DNA of 64,000 nucleotides, from assembly GCA_943361925.1 (NCBI GenBank), contig CALRIT020000001.1, forward strand, positions 338,026 to 402,025, written 5' to 3'. This stretch comes from CAISCU01 sp943361925 (GTDB lineage Bacteria > Bacteroidota > Bacteroidia > UKL13-3). Shown piece after piece: positions 27,003 through 35,807 of this stretch. The notes below the pieces were generated by a model, which worked only from the letters and a program-made list of their open reading frames with translations, did no database searches and was not told the DNA's origin. The position numbers and the translations under genes were made by a program. The stretch's first letter is position 1; each line of letters starts with the position of its first letter.

Positions 27003-28154
27003 TCAATTTTCTGATTTGATAATTCTTTTGATAATTTTACCCTTCTCCCCTGATATTTCAAGGAAGTAAATACCATTTTCAAGCGTATTCAAATCAATTT
27101 CAGAACCTTTATTCTCAAATAAATATTTCATTTGTAAATCGTACAATTTCAAACCAAAAACCTCAGAGTCGCACTCAACCTTAACTTTAGAAGAGCTTGG
27201 ATTAGGATAAATTACTAAACTACCGAAATCTTTAATTTCCTTTGTTGAAGTTGGAATAATTCTGGTAGTTAATTTTGTCCAGTTATAAGCTGAGTAAACC
27301 GGAAAATGGTCGCTTGTATTGTTGCTGAAATTTGAAACAAAACTTGACGCATTGTCAAAAACTTTTGCAGAACCTGTATAATAAAATGAATCAAGCGTTT
27401 TTGATTGAAGAATATGATCGAGCATTACAGAACCAAATGCATATGACTTTTTACCCGCATCAGTTAATTCTTTGCTTGGAAATATATAATTCGCATCTAG
27501 AAAATTTTTGTAAGGAGATTCTAAACTATTAAAGGTAGAACCATTTAAATCATCATTCCAATCGCCAACAACCAGCCACTTCTTCCCTACCAAATTTGCT
27601 TCTAAATACGACTTTAAATATACCGATGCATTTTTTCTTCTATCATAAGATGTTTGATCTGAAAAGGCTTTCATGTGAATAACAATCATAAATAAAGTAT
27701 CTGTTTTTGTTCCACCAATGGTTTTCAAAGCTACTTGTAATGGTGGCCTTGATGCAAAAGCATAATTTTGATTGGTTATGATAGATTGCGTTAATAAAGG
27801 AATCAAACTAAACATAGATTTTCTCCAATAGATAGCCATTTTTTGTGTTTGACTAATATCAGAAATATAAGTTTCGTATTTACTATTAAGGGCAGTACTT
27901 AAATTGGTATAAGCCAAATCGTTACTCATCTCTTGAACACCAATTATATCAAATTCAGTTTGATTCAGTAAATTTTTAACATTATTAAATTGAGTTGTCT
28001 CATCACTTGGTCCATTTCCTGAAGTAGCATCACCAAACCATTCTAAATTCCAGGTTGCAACGTCTAAAGTGGTATCATTTCCTAATTTTGGAAACTGCGA
28101 AAATGCACTGAAAACTAATAAGTTAAAAACCAAAAAGAAAGTATGTTTTTTCAT
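27003..28154 (-). CDS. Endonuclease/exonuclease/phosphatase-family protein, T9SS exported
   Basis: Secreted EEP-fold phosphodiesterase of 383 residues. A signal peptide ends at AFSQ. The fold motifs are TWNLEWFGD (near residue 34), IGVQEM (metal-binding Glu), VIHMKAF, VVGDWNDDLNG (near 196) and the terminal SDHFPVYSAY with the catalytic Asp-His pair near 290. The C-terminal 75 residues (IYPNPSSSKVKVEC onward) are a T9SS sorting domain. The substrate may be nucleic acid, a phospholipid or an inositol phosphate; sequence does not decide. Its ATG overlaps the upstream membrane-protein stop by four bases. Confidence 0.88.
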   Translation of the reverse strand: MKKHTFFLVFNLLVFSAFSQFPKLGNDTTLDVATWNLEWFGDATSGNGPSDETTQFNNVKNLLNQTEFDIIGVQEMSNDLAYTNLSTALNSKYETYISDISQTQKMAIYWRKSMFSLIPLLTQSIITNQNYAFASRPPLQVALKTIGGTKTDTLFMIVIHMKAFSDQTSYDRRKNASVYLKSYLEANLVGKKWLVVGDWNDDLNGSTFNSLESPYKNFLDANYIFPSKELTDAGKKSYAFGSVMLDHILQSKTLDSFYYTGSAKVFDNASSFVSNFSNNTSDHFPVYSAYNWTKLTTRIIPTSTKEIKDFGSLVIYPNPSSSKVKVECDSEVFGLKLYDLQMKYLFENKGSEIDLNTLENGIYFLEISGEKGKIIKRIIKSEN

Positions 28155-29107
28155 TTTTTATTTCCTAGATAGAGAAACCAAATGTAAGATATTATTCCAA
28201 ATAGCAATGTTAACACAGACTGAAATCCATGGATTACTATTGCCAAAGCACTTGATGTTGACTCATCGGTACCTAAAAGTATAAATGCAGTGCTCACAAC
28301 ATAATGATAAGCACCCGCTGAACCTGCCTGAATGGGTAATGTTCTGGCTATTACTCCTAAAACCATTACCTGAAAACATGGATACATTCCCAAATCCGCT
28401 GAACCCGGAAACATAAAAATCCATAAATATGTCATCAAATAAAATCCAAGCCAGATTAAAACAGTTGAGACAATAAATTGAGTTTTATGAGGCATTGAGA
28501 ATAAGTTCAAAAAACTATCCATCAATTCACTGAACCAGGTTCCAAATTTTTTCCTGTTTTTATAAACCAAATATAGAACCAACAAAACGAGTAGCAAAAA
28601 CAAGCTTAAATAAAGTAATTTAGATTGTAAATTCAATTCTAATCCTTTTGTAAAATGGTTCAATAAACCATCACCTAGAAAAAATTCCAATACAAATGCA
28701 CTTATTATCAAAGTAAACAGAGCCAAAATATCGGCTAATCTCTCAAAAACTATGGTTGATAAACTTTGATTTATAGGAATATTTTCAGTTTTTTTCAGAA
28801 TTAAGGTTCTTGTAATTTCTCCTAATCTTGGAACGGCAAAATTTACCATGTACCCAATACTTAAAGCATGAAAAAGCCAAATAGAATTTGTTTCAATTTT
28901 ACTTTGTTTATACAATAATTTCCATCTCCAAACCCTAACTACTAAAACTAAAAATGAAACTATAAAAATGGGTATTAAAACAAAGAAATTTCCTGTTTGA
29001 ATTACACCAATAACTTCACCAAATGAAACTTTTGAAAATGTAAGATACACCAGTACAATGCCTATCAAACCAAATAAAATCCCCTGAAATAATACCCAGT
29101 TTTTCAA
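28151..29107 (-). CDS. LPG-synthase transmembrane-region (UPF0104) membrane protein
   Basis: Polytopic membrane protein of 318 residues with seven to eight helices, of the family that includes the flippase part of MprF and archaeal AglD. Typical features are VVRVWRWKLLYKQ near residue 58, the YMVNFAVPRLGEITRTLIL segment near 92 with conserved Arg-x-Gly-Glu, VFERLADILALF, and a late GSAGAYHYVV motif. Members are thought to move or synthesise polar lipids. It starts at TTG 29107, four bases after the upstream gene, and is coupled by ATGA to the downstream EEP gene. Confidence 0.86.
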   Translation of the reverse strand: MKNWVLFQGILFGLIGIVLVYLTFSKVSFGEVIGVIQTGNFFVLIPIFIVSFLVLVVRVWRWKLLYKQSKIETNSIWLFHALSIGYMVNFAVPRLGEITRTLILKKTENIPINQSLSTIVFERLADILALFTLIISAFVLEFFLGDGLLNHFTKGLELNLQSKLLYLSLFLLLVLLVLYLVYKNRKKFGTWFSELMDSFLNLFSMPHKTQFIVSTVLIWLGFYLMTYLWIFMFPGSADLGMYPCFQVMVLGVIARTLPIQAGSAGAYHYVVSTAFILLGTDESTSSALAIVIHGFQSVLTLLFGIISYIWFLYLGNKK

Positions 29108-29111
29108 AATA

Positions 29112-31850
29112 TTATTTTATTCGGTAAAGAATAACTGAATTAGAATTCGTGCCAAGTATCAAATAATTATCTTGGTCTTTAAACAAATCTCCGCTTGTAA
29201 AATTACCATTTGATTGAATTGGGAATGGTTCTGTTTTGCCTGATTTACCATCATCTACCTGTATCAATCCATTTGAATTATTGTACCAAATTGATTTAAT
29301 TTTATTATTAAATGGCTTCCAGTATTTGTTGCTAATTATTGTATCCGGTTCTAATTTGCTATAAACCACCTTCCCTTTTGAATCAACTATTTGAGTTTCA
29401 TTGAACATCTTAATTTGAATCAAACCTGTAGTTTTATTTTGATAATATTCTAGCTTTAGAATTTCTGATTTCGACTTATAAATCTGTTTAATTTCGACAG
29501 GTTTATTTGTATAATAATTGATTGAGTAAACTACACTACTATCAGAAGCAAATATCTGTAAACTACCAGTATCCACTTGATTTATCAGGATATTTCTCCA
29601 AGTATAAACAGAGTCCTTAAATAATGAATTTAAAACTTTACCGGAAAGGTCAAATCCACTTAATTTACCTTTTTCATTTAATGCCCAAATTTGTCTAATT
29701 CCGGAAAGTTTAACAGGATATAATTCAGAAATTACGTTTGGATAAATTGACATTGGATTCCAAACCGGTAAAAACCTTGCTTGAGAATTGTATGCACTTA
29801 ATTTATAAAACTTTCCTACCGTAAAAAATCCTAATTGCTTTTCTTCATTTAATTCAATTATGCTTACAGGATACGTAGTAGACGTTGGGATCCATGCAGG
29901 CCAACCTTGAATTGCTTTTCCACTTTCATCAACAATATGAATATTATGACTTGTATTAAAAACATATTGAACTCTACCATTTTTATAAATATCCACTTCT
30001 TTAATCCCTGAAACCAATTCATCTTCAACCTGGTATTTCCAAAGTACCATGCCTGATTTTGAGATTGAATATAATTGGTGTTTTTTATCCATTACCAATA
30101 AAACCTGTTCACCAATTTTGCTTGAATAAACAGAAACAGGATTCATTTCCATGATTGTATCTAATGGAATTTCCCATATTTTTTCTGTCTTATCTGTTTT
30201 TCCGGTATTGAATTCAATAGTAAACTGACTTGCAAATGTTTTATCGGTACTTCCACCGAATTGCATTGCCAAATAGCCTGCTTTTCGGAAAGTACCCATA
30301 TTTGTCGTTAATATTCCATACCAGGATTCATTTACAAAATTTAAGGCGTATTTAGGGGCAACATCAGCATTTATAAATAATTCCAAATTACTCTGGCCAA
30401 CCATTTTTTCTCTAAAATCTTTAAATCGTTCTGATTTTTGTAAAAGATTTCCATCCTGCCAATTTCTTATCAATCCATTTAAACAAGAAGGGTGAGCTGA
30501 AAGAAAAACATAATTACCTTTAATGGTATATGAATGAAGTTTCAAACCATCAAACAAATTTCCGAATAAAACTTTTGGATAATCGCCCAAATAAAAAGGA
30601 AAAATTCTATGTGTAGAATCCAGTGAACTTATTAAACTTGAATCTCCCCCGTTTTTACTTTGGTATTTCGATTGTATATCATTCATCAAAGATTTAAATC
30701 CCAATGGATTATTCAATTCAAAGTAAATGATATAAGAACTGTCTTTATTGATTCCGGGCTCAACAACAGCAGTTATTCCGGCCTGTGCTCCTAAATATGA
30801 AGATAATTTTGTATTTAATCCTTTTCCGAAAATAGATTCAAGACTATCTGAATAATTCACATACTCTCTAAACAATCCTTCGCTGAACAGATATTCTTTT
30901 AAATTTGGATACCATTTTTCATATCCATTAAAAGAAAAATTCAAACTAAATGCAGTGTTTTCAGGTAAAAATTGAATTGCTTTATTCTCAATTGGTACTT
31001 GAGAATTGAGTAAATCTAAAAACTGGAAATTTTTATCTGATGTAATTGATGCTCCTTTTAAAATTAAATCTTTGTCACTAATTTCAACTTGATAAAAACC
31101 TTTATCAGCAAAAGTTCCCAAAGTACCAAAAGCATTTGGCTCATCATTATTGGAGATACTCTTTATTAATTGAGGTAAATATTGATAATTTAAATAAACA
31201 TTGAAGTCTTTATTGCCATTAAAAATATAATGGTTCTTTTCATTCATTTGAATATCTGGACTATTTTCTCTCAGTTTTAGCAAGGCATTTTCAACCAAAG
31301 AGCCATCAAAACTAAACATCATTAATTTAGACTTGAAGGCTATTGAAAAACTATTATCACCACCAAAATCATTAAAATCATATACATTTTCACCTGAAAA
31401 TTTTCTTGTAGTTAACTGATATCTTCCTGGAAAAATGGTATTAATGAATTTCATTACTTTTTGACCATCTGTTTCATTAGTGGTCTGAACTGCCATAAAA
31501 AAACCAACATGTTTATTATTATAAGCATGAAAAGAATAAACCGCTTCACCTGATTCAAACCAATTTCCTAAAGTTGAATTACTTTTAAAAATTGAATCAA
31601 GTAAAATTAATTGTTTATAAAACTGCTCAACTTCCTCATTCTTCATAAGCTTTTCCATAAACTGAGGATCACCTATGGCTTGAAGCATTTGGCTGCTTTT
31701 GTTACTTTCTAAAATAATAGCTGCGTTTTCTGGAACTACAAATAGCGGCTTTACTTTCTTTTCTCCTATTTCAAAAAAATACAAATAAATACCTAGCCCA
31801 AGTCCTATGGACAGTAAAATGCTGATAATACTAAGTAATTGTTTATTCAT
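29112..31850 (-). CDS. Membrane-anchored 912-residue protein with C-terminal propeller-like region
   Basis: I do not recognise a named family; the N-terminal part resembles DUF3352-like proteins. A single N-terminal helix (LLSIISILLSIGLGLGIYLYFF, residues 4-25) should anchor it in the inner membrane with the rest periplasmic. Residues 40-560 form repeated mixed alpha/beta segments (VPENAAIILESNKSSQML, then LPENTAFSLNFSFN, which looks like an internal repeat). Residues 575-912 are repeated beta blades with turns like QLYSISKSGMVLWKYQVED and YVFNTSHNIHIVDESG, as in a quinoprotein-type propeller. It is the first gene of a three-gene run with the UPF0104 and EEP proteins. Confidence 0.62.
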   Translation of the reverse strand: MNKQLLSIISILLSIGLGLGIYLYFFEIGEKKVKPLFVVPENAAIILESNKSSQMLQAIGDPQFMEKLMKNEEVEQFYKQLILLDSIFKSNSTLGNWFESGEAVYSFHAYNNKHVGFFMAVQTTNETDGQKVMKFINTIFPGRYQLTTRKFSGENVYDFNDFGGDNSFSIAFKSKLMMFSFDGSLVENALLKLRENSPDIQMNEKNHYIFNGNKDFNVYLNYQYLPQLIKSISNNDEPNAFGTLGTFADKGFYQVEISDKDLILKGASITSDKNFQFLDLLNSQVPIENKAIQFLPENTAFSLNFSFNGYEKWYPNLKEYLFSEGLFREYVNYSDSLESIFGKGLNTKLSSYLGAQAGITAVVEPGINKDSSYIIYFELNNPLGFKSLMNDIQSKYQSKNGGDSSLISSLDSTHRIFPFYLGDYPKVLFGNLFDGLKLHSYTIKGNYVFLSAHPSCLNGLIRNWQDGNLLQKSERFKDFREKMVGQSNLELFINADVAPKYALNFVNESWYGILTTNMGTFRKAGYLAMQFGGSTDKTFASQFTIEFNTGKTDKTEKIWEIPLDTIMEMNPVSVYSSKIGEQVLLVMDKKHQLYSISKSGMVLWKYQVEDELVSGIKEVDIYKNGRVQYVFNTSHNIHIVDESGKAIQGWPAWIPTSTTYPVSIIELNEEKQLGFFTVGKFYKLSAYNSQARFLPVWNPMSIYPNVISELYPVKLSGIRQIWALNEKGKLSGFDLSGKVLNSLFKDSVYTWRNILINQVDTGSLQIFASDSSVVYSINYYTNKPVEIKQIYKSKSEILKLEYYQNKTTGLIQIKMFNETQIVDSKGKVVYSKLEPDTIISNKYWKPFNNKIKSIWYNNSNGLIQVDDGKSGKTEPFPIQSNGNFTSGDLFKDQDNYLILGTNSNSVILYRIK

Positions 31851-31972
31851 ATAAAAATGGACGGAAACGAAATTAATTCCCCTTTAATAATTATTATTCT
31901 TTAATTTGTTCACATGTAAAGGTTTTTTCAAACTAACTGAGCAATTTTGAAATCATTTTTAAACTGAAATTT

Positions 31973-32443
31973 ATGAGAGACTATTCTAAAATATTTATTC
32001 GATTATCTTTAATTTTTGCAGGCATAGGAGTTATTTGTGGAGCATTTGGTTCACATTTATTGAAAAAAATGCTGGAAGAGTATGATCTATCTGTTTGGGA
32101 AACCGGCGTAAAATACTTGATGATTCATGCTTTAGGGATTCTAATTCTAGCCATAAATCATCGTCATTTTAATAAGAAGTTATTTATTGCGCTATCTTTA
32201 TTAAGTGTAGGTATCATTATATTTTCAGGAACATTATTTCTTTTGGCAACAAGAAATATTTGGGGAGATGATTCATTTAAATTTTTAGGAGCTATTACTC
32301 CAATTGGTGGTTTAAGTATGATTTTAGGTTGGTTTTTTACAGCAACATTCTGTTTAAATAAATCAGAAGATTCTAATGAAAAAGAGGAATCAAGTTCAAG
32401 TAAAAAAAGACATCACAAAAGATCATCTTCAGAAAACAACTAA
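31973..32443 (+). CDS. DUF423 family small membrane protein
   Basis: Inner-membrane protein of 156 residues with four helices. The DUF423 signature is at the start: IFAGIGVICGAFGSHLLKK, followed by WETGVKYLMIHALGILILA, and later FSGTLFLLATR and ITPIGGLSMILGW. The function of the family is unknown. The C-terminal 25 residues are an unusual hydrophilic tail of Ser, Glu, Lys and His (EEKSSSSKKRHHKRSS-like), beyond the normal family end. It starts a run of three plus-strand genes with sixA and the PorE-like gene. Confidence 0.88.
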   Translation: MRDYSKIFIRLSLIFAGIGVICGAFGSHLLKKMLEEYDLSVWETGVKYLMIHALGILILAINHRHFNKKLFIALSLLSVGIIIFSGTLFLLATRNIWGDDSFKFLGAITPIGGLSMILGWFFTATFCLNKSEDSNEKEESSSSKKRHHKRSSSENN

Positions 32444-32459
32444 GTAAATTTTCTTTATT

Positions 32460-32954
32460 ATGAAGACATTAATACTAATGCGACACGCAAAAGCCTTGAA
32501 AGAATCTGATGATTTATCAGACCATAACAGGCAATTAAGTGATAAAGGAAAAGAGGATGCGAAAGTGATGTCTGAGTCTTTAAAAAAAGAAAAATTCATT
32601 CCTGAATTAATCGTAAGTAGTACAGCAAAAAGAACTCATAAAACCGCAAAAATTACCCAAGAAAATTTGGCTTTAAAACCAAGTTCTCTCTTATTGGAAA
32701 GTGAATTATATGAAGCTACTACATCCGATATTCTTCATGTCATTAGATCCTTACCAGATGATTTAAATACAGTTATGTTAGTTGGACATAATCCTTCGTT
32801 TACAGGAATGATTGGTTTATTGTCTCAAACATTTATTGAAAACCTGCCAACATCAGGTATTGCTGTTATTCAGTTTAATTTTCCTACATGGAAATTAATA
32901 CAGAATAAATCAGGAAATCTGGTATGGTTTATGCATCCAAAATTATTATCATGA
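32460..32954 (+). CDS. sixA: SixA-type phosphohistidine phosphatase
   Basis: Cytoplasmic histidine phosphatase of 164 residues. The catalytic RHA motif is in ILMRHAKAL (residues 4-12), with further family residues STAKRTHKTA near 56, ELYEATTSDIL near 82 and MLVGHNPSFT near 104, where the second catalytic His sits. SixA enzymes remove phosphate from histidine in phosphotransfer proteins; the partner here is unknown. The stop overlaps the start of the PorE-like gene by four bases (ATGA), so the two are translationally coupled. Confidence 0.88.
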   Translation: MKTLILMRHAKALKESDDLSDHNRQLSDKGKEDAKVMSESLKKEKFIPELIVSSTAKRTHKTAKITQENLALKPSSLLLESELYEATTSDILHVIRSLPDDLNTVMLVGHNPSFTGMIGLLSQTFIENLPTSGIAVIQFNFPTWKLIQNKSGNLVWFMHPKLLS

Positions 32955-34852
32955 AAACTATTAAATATACAAGCATCCTTTTTGCCTTTTTAATTTTTAA
33001 TCTTCCCTTGTTTTCTCAGGATTTACCGTTTTCAAGCACTAAAAATAAAAAAGCAGAATATTATTTTGGAGAAGCATTAAAAGCATTTCAAGAAGGTGAT
33101 GGATTAAGGACGCTTAATTTTGTTGATAAAGCAATTAGCACTGATCCCAATTTTATTGATGCTTACATGCTTCAGGCTGAAGTAAAATCAAACAATGAAA
33201 AGTATGGTGAAGCAATGGCGATTTACAATAAAGTAATTTCTATCAACCCTGATTTTCCAATGAGCTATTATGGTTCAGCAAAAATCAATTATATTCAAAA
33301 GCAATACCAGGAAACTTTGGTTGATTGTGATAAATTCCTTCAATTCCCTGATCATTTTCGTAAACAAGATGAGGTGCTTAAAATGAAAAGTAATGCTGCA
33401 TTTGCTTTATATGCAGTAAAAAATCCTGTTCCTTTTGAACCACATAATCTTGGTCCGAATATCAACTCTTTCGAAAACGAATATTTCCCCGGAATTACTG
33501 CTGATGATCAAACTTTTATTTTCACCCGACTTGAAGGTGGTAGAAATGAAGAATTTTTTATCAGCCAAAAACAAAAAAATGTTTGGCTTCCTGCAATGAA
33601 CTTAGGCTCTCCTATCAATACAGAAAAAAACGAGGGAACAGTTTCTTTAAGTTCTGATGGACAATATATTTTCTACACAGCTTGTAACAGAATGGGTGGC
33701 ATGGGTTCTTGTGATTTGTATATTTCAAAACTTGATGGTGCTACATGGTCAGAACCAAAAAATCTTGGAAGCCCAGTAAATACAGGTAATTGGGAAAGTC
33801 AGCCAACTGTAAGTTTTGATGGAAAAACAGTTTATTTTAGTAGCAATCGCGCCGGTGGTTATGGTAAAAGTGATATCTGGTACACAACTTTTAAAAACGG
33901 AAAATGGTCACCTCCTGTTAATATGGGTCCTGAAATAAACAGCGCCGGTGATGACCAATCTCCTTTTATTGCAAAAGATGATCAAACATTATACTATAAT
34001 AGTGATGGGCATCCTGGAATGGGTGGAATTGATTTATTTTTCTCTAAAAGAGTTGATGGTAGATGGCAGAAACCAGTAAATTTAGGTTATCCAATCAATA
34101 CCGATTTAGATGAAACATGTTTGGTAATTGCTTCAAACGGTGTTGATGCATACATATCAAGACAAGCTGAAGATAGTTATGGTGGATTGGATTTATATCA
34201 CTTCGAACTTTATAAAGAAGCTCAACCTAATAAAACTGGTTATGTAAAAGGAATAGTTTATGATGCAGTAACAAATAGTAAACTGGTTGCAAAAATTGAA
34301 TTAATTGATTTGGCAACAGGTAAATCTATTGTAGAATCGTTTTCAAATAAACTAACAGGTGAATTTTTACTAAGCTTACAAGGTAATAAAGATTATGCTT
34401 TAAATGCTTCAAGAACCGGTTATATGTTTTACTCAGAAAATTTTGCTTTAAAAAATCAAAGTTCAACTGAGCCTTTAATTTTAAATATCCCTTTACAACC
34501 AATTACAGCAGGAGCAAAAGTAGTTTTGAAAAATATTTTCTTTGATACTGATAAATTCAATTTAAAAAGTGAATCGATGGTAGAATTGGAAAAATTAATT
34601 CAATTTATGAATGCCAATCCAACTGTAAAAATTGAAATTGGAGGTCATACAGACAATACAGGTGATGTTAAGAAAAACCAGTTATTATCGAGTAATAGAG
34701 CTAAATCAGTTTTTGAATATTTAGTATCAAAACAAATTCCGGCGAATAGATTAGCTTATAAAGGATATGCCGAAACTCAACCAATTGCTGATAATAAAAC
34801 ACCTGAGGGAAAACAAAAAAACAGGAGAACTGAATTCAAAATCCTGCCCTAA
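32951..34852 (+). CDS. PorE-like OmpA-family protein (TPR, PD40 propeller, CRD, OmpA)
   Basis: A 633-residue envelope protein with the four-part order known from PorE of the T9SS. Domains in order are a signal peptide ending LFSQ, TPR repeats (about residues 25-135), WD40-like PD40 blades (about 165-420, with FPGITADDQTFIFTR and GGMGSCDLYISKL), a carboxypeptidase-regulatory-like segment (about 430-500, GYVKGIVYDAVTNSKL), and an OmpA peptidoglycan-binding domain ending RRTEFKILP. The latter has IEIGGHTDNTGD and NRAKSVFEYL. Many Bacteroidota paralogues share this layout, so a true T9SS role is only possible. The start is ATG 32951, coupled to sixA; an earlier in-frame ATG at 32924 lies inside sixA. 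Confidence 0.88.
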   Translation: MKTIKYTSILFAFLIFNLPLFSQDLPFSSTKNKKAEYYFGEALKAFQEGDGLRTLNFVDKAISTDPNFIDAYMLQAEVKSNNEKYGEAMAIYNKVISINPDFPMSYYGSAKINYIQKQYQETLVDCDKFLQFPDHFRKQDEVLKMKSNAAFALYAVKNPVPFEPHNLGPNINSFENEYFPGITADDQTFIFTRLEGGRNEEFFISQKQKNVWLPAMNLGSPINTEKNEGTVSLSSDGQYIFYTACNRMGGMGSCDLYISKLDGATWSEPKNLGSPVNTGNWESQPTVSFDGKTVYFSSNRAGGYGKSDIWYTTFKNGKWSPPVNMGPEINSAGDDQSPFIAKDDQTLYYNSDGHPGMGGIDLFFSKRVDGRWQKPVNLGYPINTDLDETCLVIASNGVDAYISRQAEDSYGGLDLYHFELYKEAQPNKTGYVKGIVYDAVTNSKLVAKIELIDLATGKSIVESFSNKLTGEFLLSLQGNKDYALNASRTGYMFYSENFALKNQSSTEPLILNIPLQPITAGAKVVLKNIFFDTDKFNLKSESMVELEKLIQFMNANPTVKIEIGGHTDNTGDVKKNQLLSSNRAKSVFEYLVSKQIPANRLAYKGYAETQPIADNKTPEGKQKNRRTEFKILP

Positions 34853-34943
34853 ACTGTCAACATCCAACAATTTTTGATGTGTTTTGGTGAAAAAGCAAAT
34901 GTATTTAAGCCGTTTTATACGTTTATGTTTACATTACTAAATT

Positions 34944-35804
34944 ATGGCTACGCAAAACTTCACAATTGAAAGGAAAAATAACCGCCATCAAGTTGCCGGT
35001 TTTATTGGAACATCCTTAATTCATGGGATAATTCTTGCTTTTTTATTGATGTTTTTTATCTATCCTCCTAATCCACCATTAGATTCTATTGGTATGATGA
35101 TGAGTCTTGGTGAAGAAAACATGGGTGGTCCTTCCCTAACGCCTGTACCCGACCCTTCACCAAATGAAACTTATACGCCAATTTCGGAAGCAACTGAAGA
35201 TGAATTAAAAGATTTGACTCAGGATAATGATGAAAGTGTTGCTATAAAAGAGCAAAAGGAAAAAGAAAAGAAAGACAAGAAGGAGAAAAAAGATCCTGAA
35301 AAACCAAAGGATATCAAACCAAAACCAGAGAAAACTCCTCAATTAGAATTGCCTAAAAAAGTTGACCAACAAGCTTTATTCAGAAAAAGTAAAAATAAAG
35401 CTGGTGGCAATGGCGGTTATGGCGATGGGGATATTCCGGGTAATGAAGGTAGACCGGATGGTGACCCTAGAGGAAATCCAGATGGTGAAGGTTCCGGTTT
35501 ATATGGTGATGGAAAAGGTGGTGATGGACCTCTAAAATTTGAACTTTCTGGGCGCTCAATGAAAAAACTTCCAAATGTTGAAGACAATTCAACTTCGGTT
35601 GGAAAAGTTGTGGTGAGAATTGTAGTTGATAGAGATGGAAATGTAATCAAAGCTGTGCCAGGACAACCTGGTTCTACAACTATAGAAACATCATTATTAG
35701 AAAAAGCAAAACAAGGTGCTTTACAAACCAAATTTTCCTCTAAATCGGATGCTTCGGATGAACAATTTGGTTATATTACTTTTGTATTCAGATTCAAAAA
35801 CTAA
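34944..35804 (+). CDS. TonB-like energy transducer
   Basis: A protein of 286 residues with one transmembrane helix (GFIGTSLIHGIILAFLLMFF, about 19-38) close to the cytoplasmic N terminus. A long charged linker follows, rich in Lys, Glu and Pro (about residues 75-135), then a glycine/aspartate-rich stretch (145-195). The C-terminal 80 residues form a TonB_C-like domain (GKVVVRIVVDRDGNVIKAVP, then FGYITFVFRFKN). TonB proteins carry proton-motive energy to outer-membrane receptors. exbB and exbD are not next to it here, and folC follows after three bases. The assignment to TonB rests on architecture. Confidence 0.78.
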   Translation: MATQNFTIERKNNRHQVAGFIGTSLIHGIILAFLLMFFIYPPNPPLDSIGMMMSLGEENMGGPSLTPVPDPSPNETYTPISEATEDELKDLTQDNDESVAIKEQKEKEKKDKKEKKDPEKPKDIKPKPEKTPQLELPKKVDQQALFRKSKNKAGGNGGYGDGDIPGNEGRPDGDPRGNPDGEGSGLYGDGKGGDGPLKFELSGRSMKKLPNVEDNSTSVGKVVVRIVVDRDGNVIKAVPGQPGSTTIETSLLEKAKQGALQTKFSSKSDASDEQFGYITFVFRFKN

Positions 35805-35807
35805 ATT

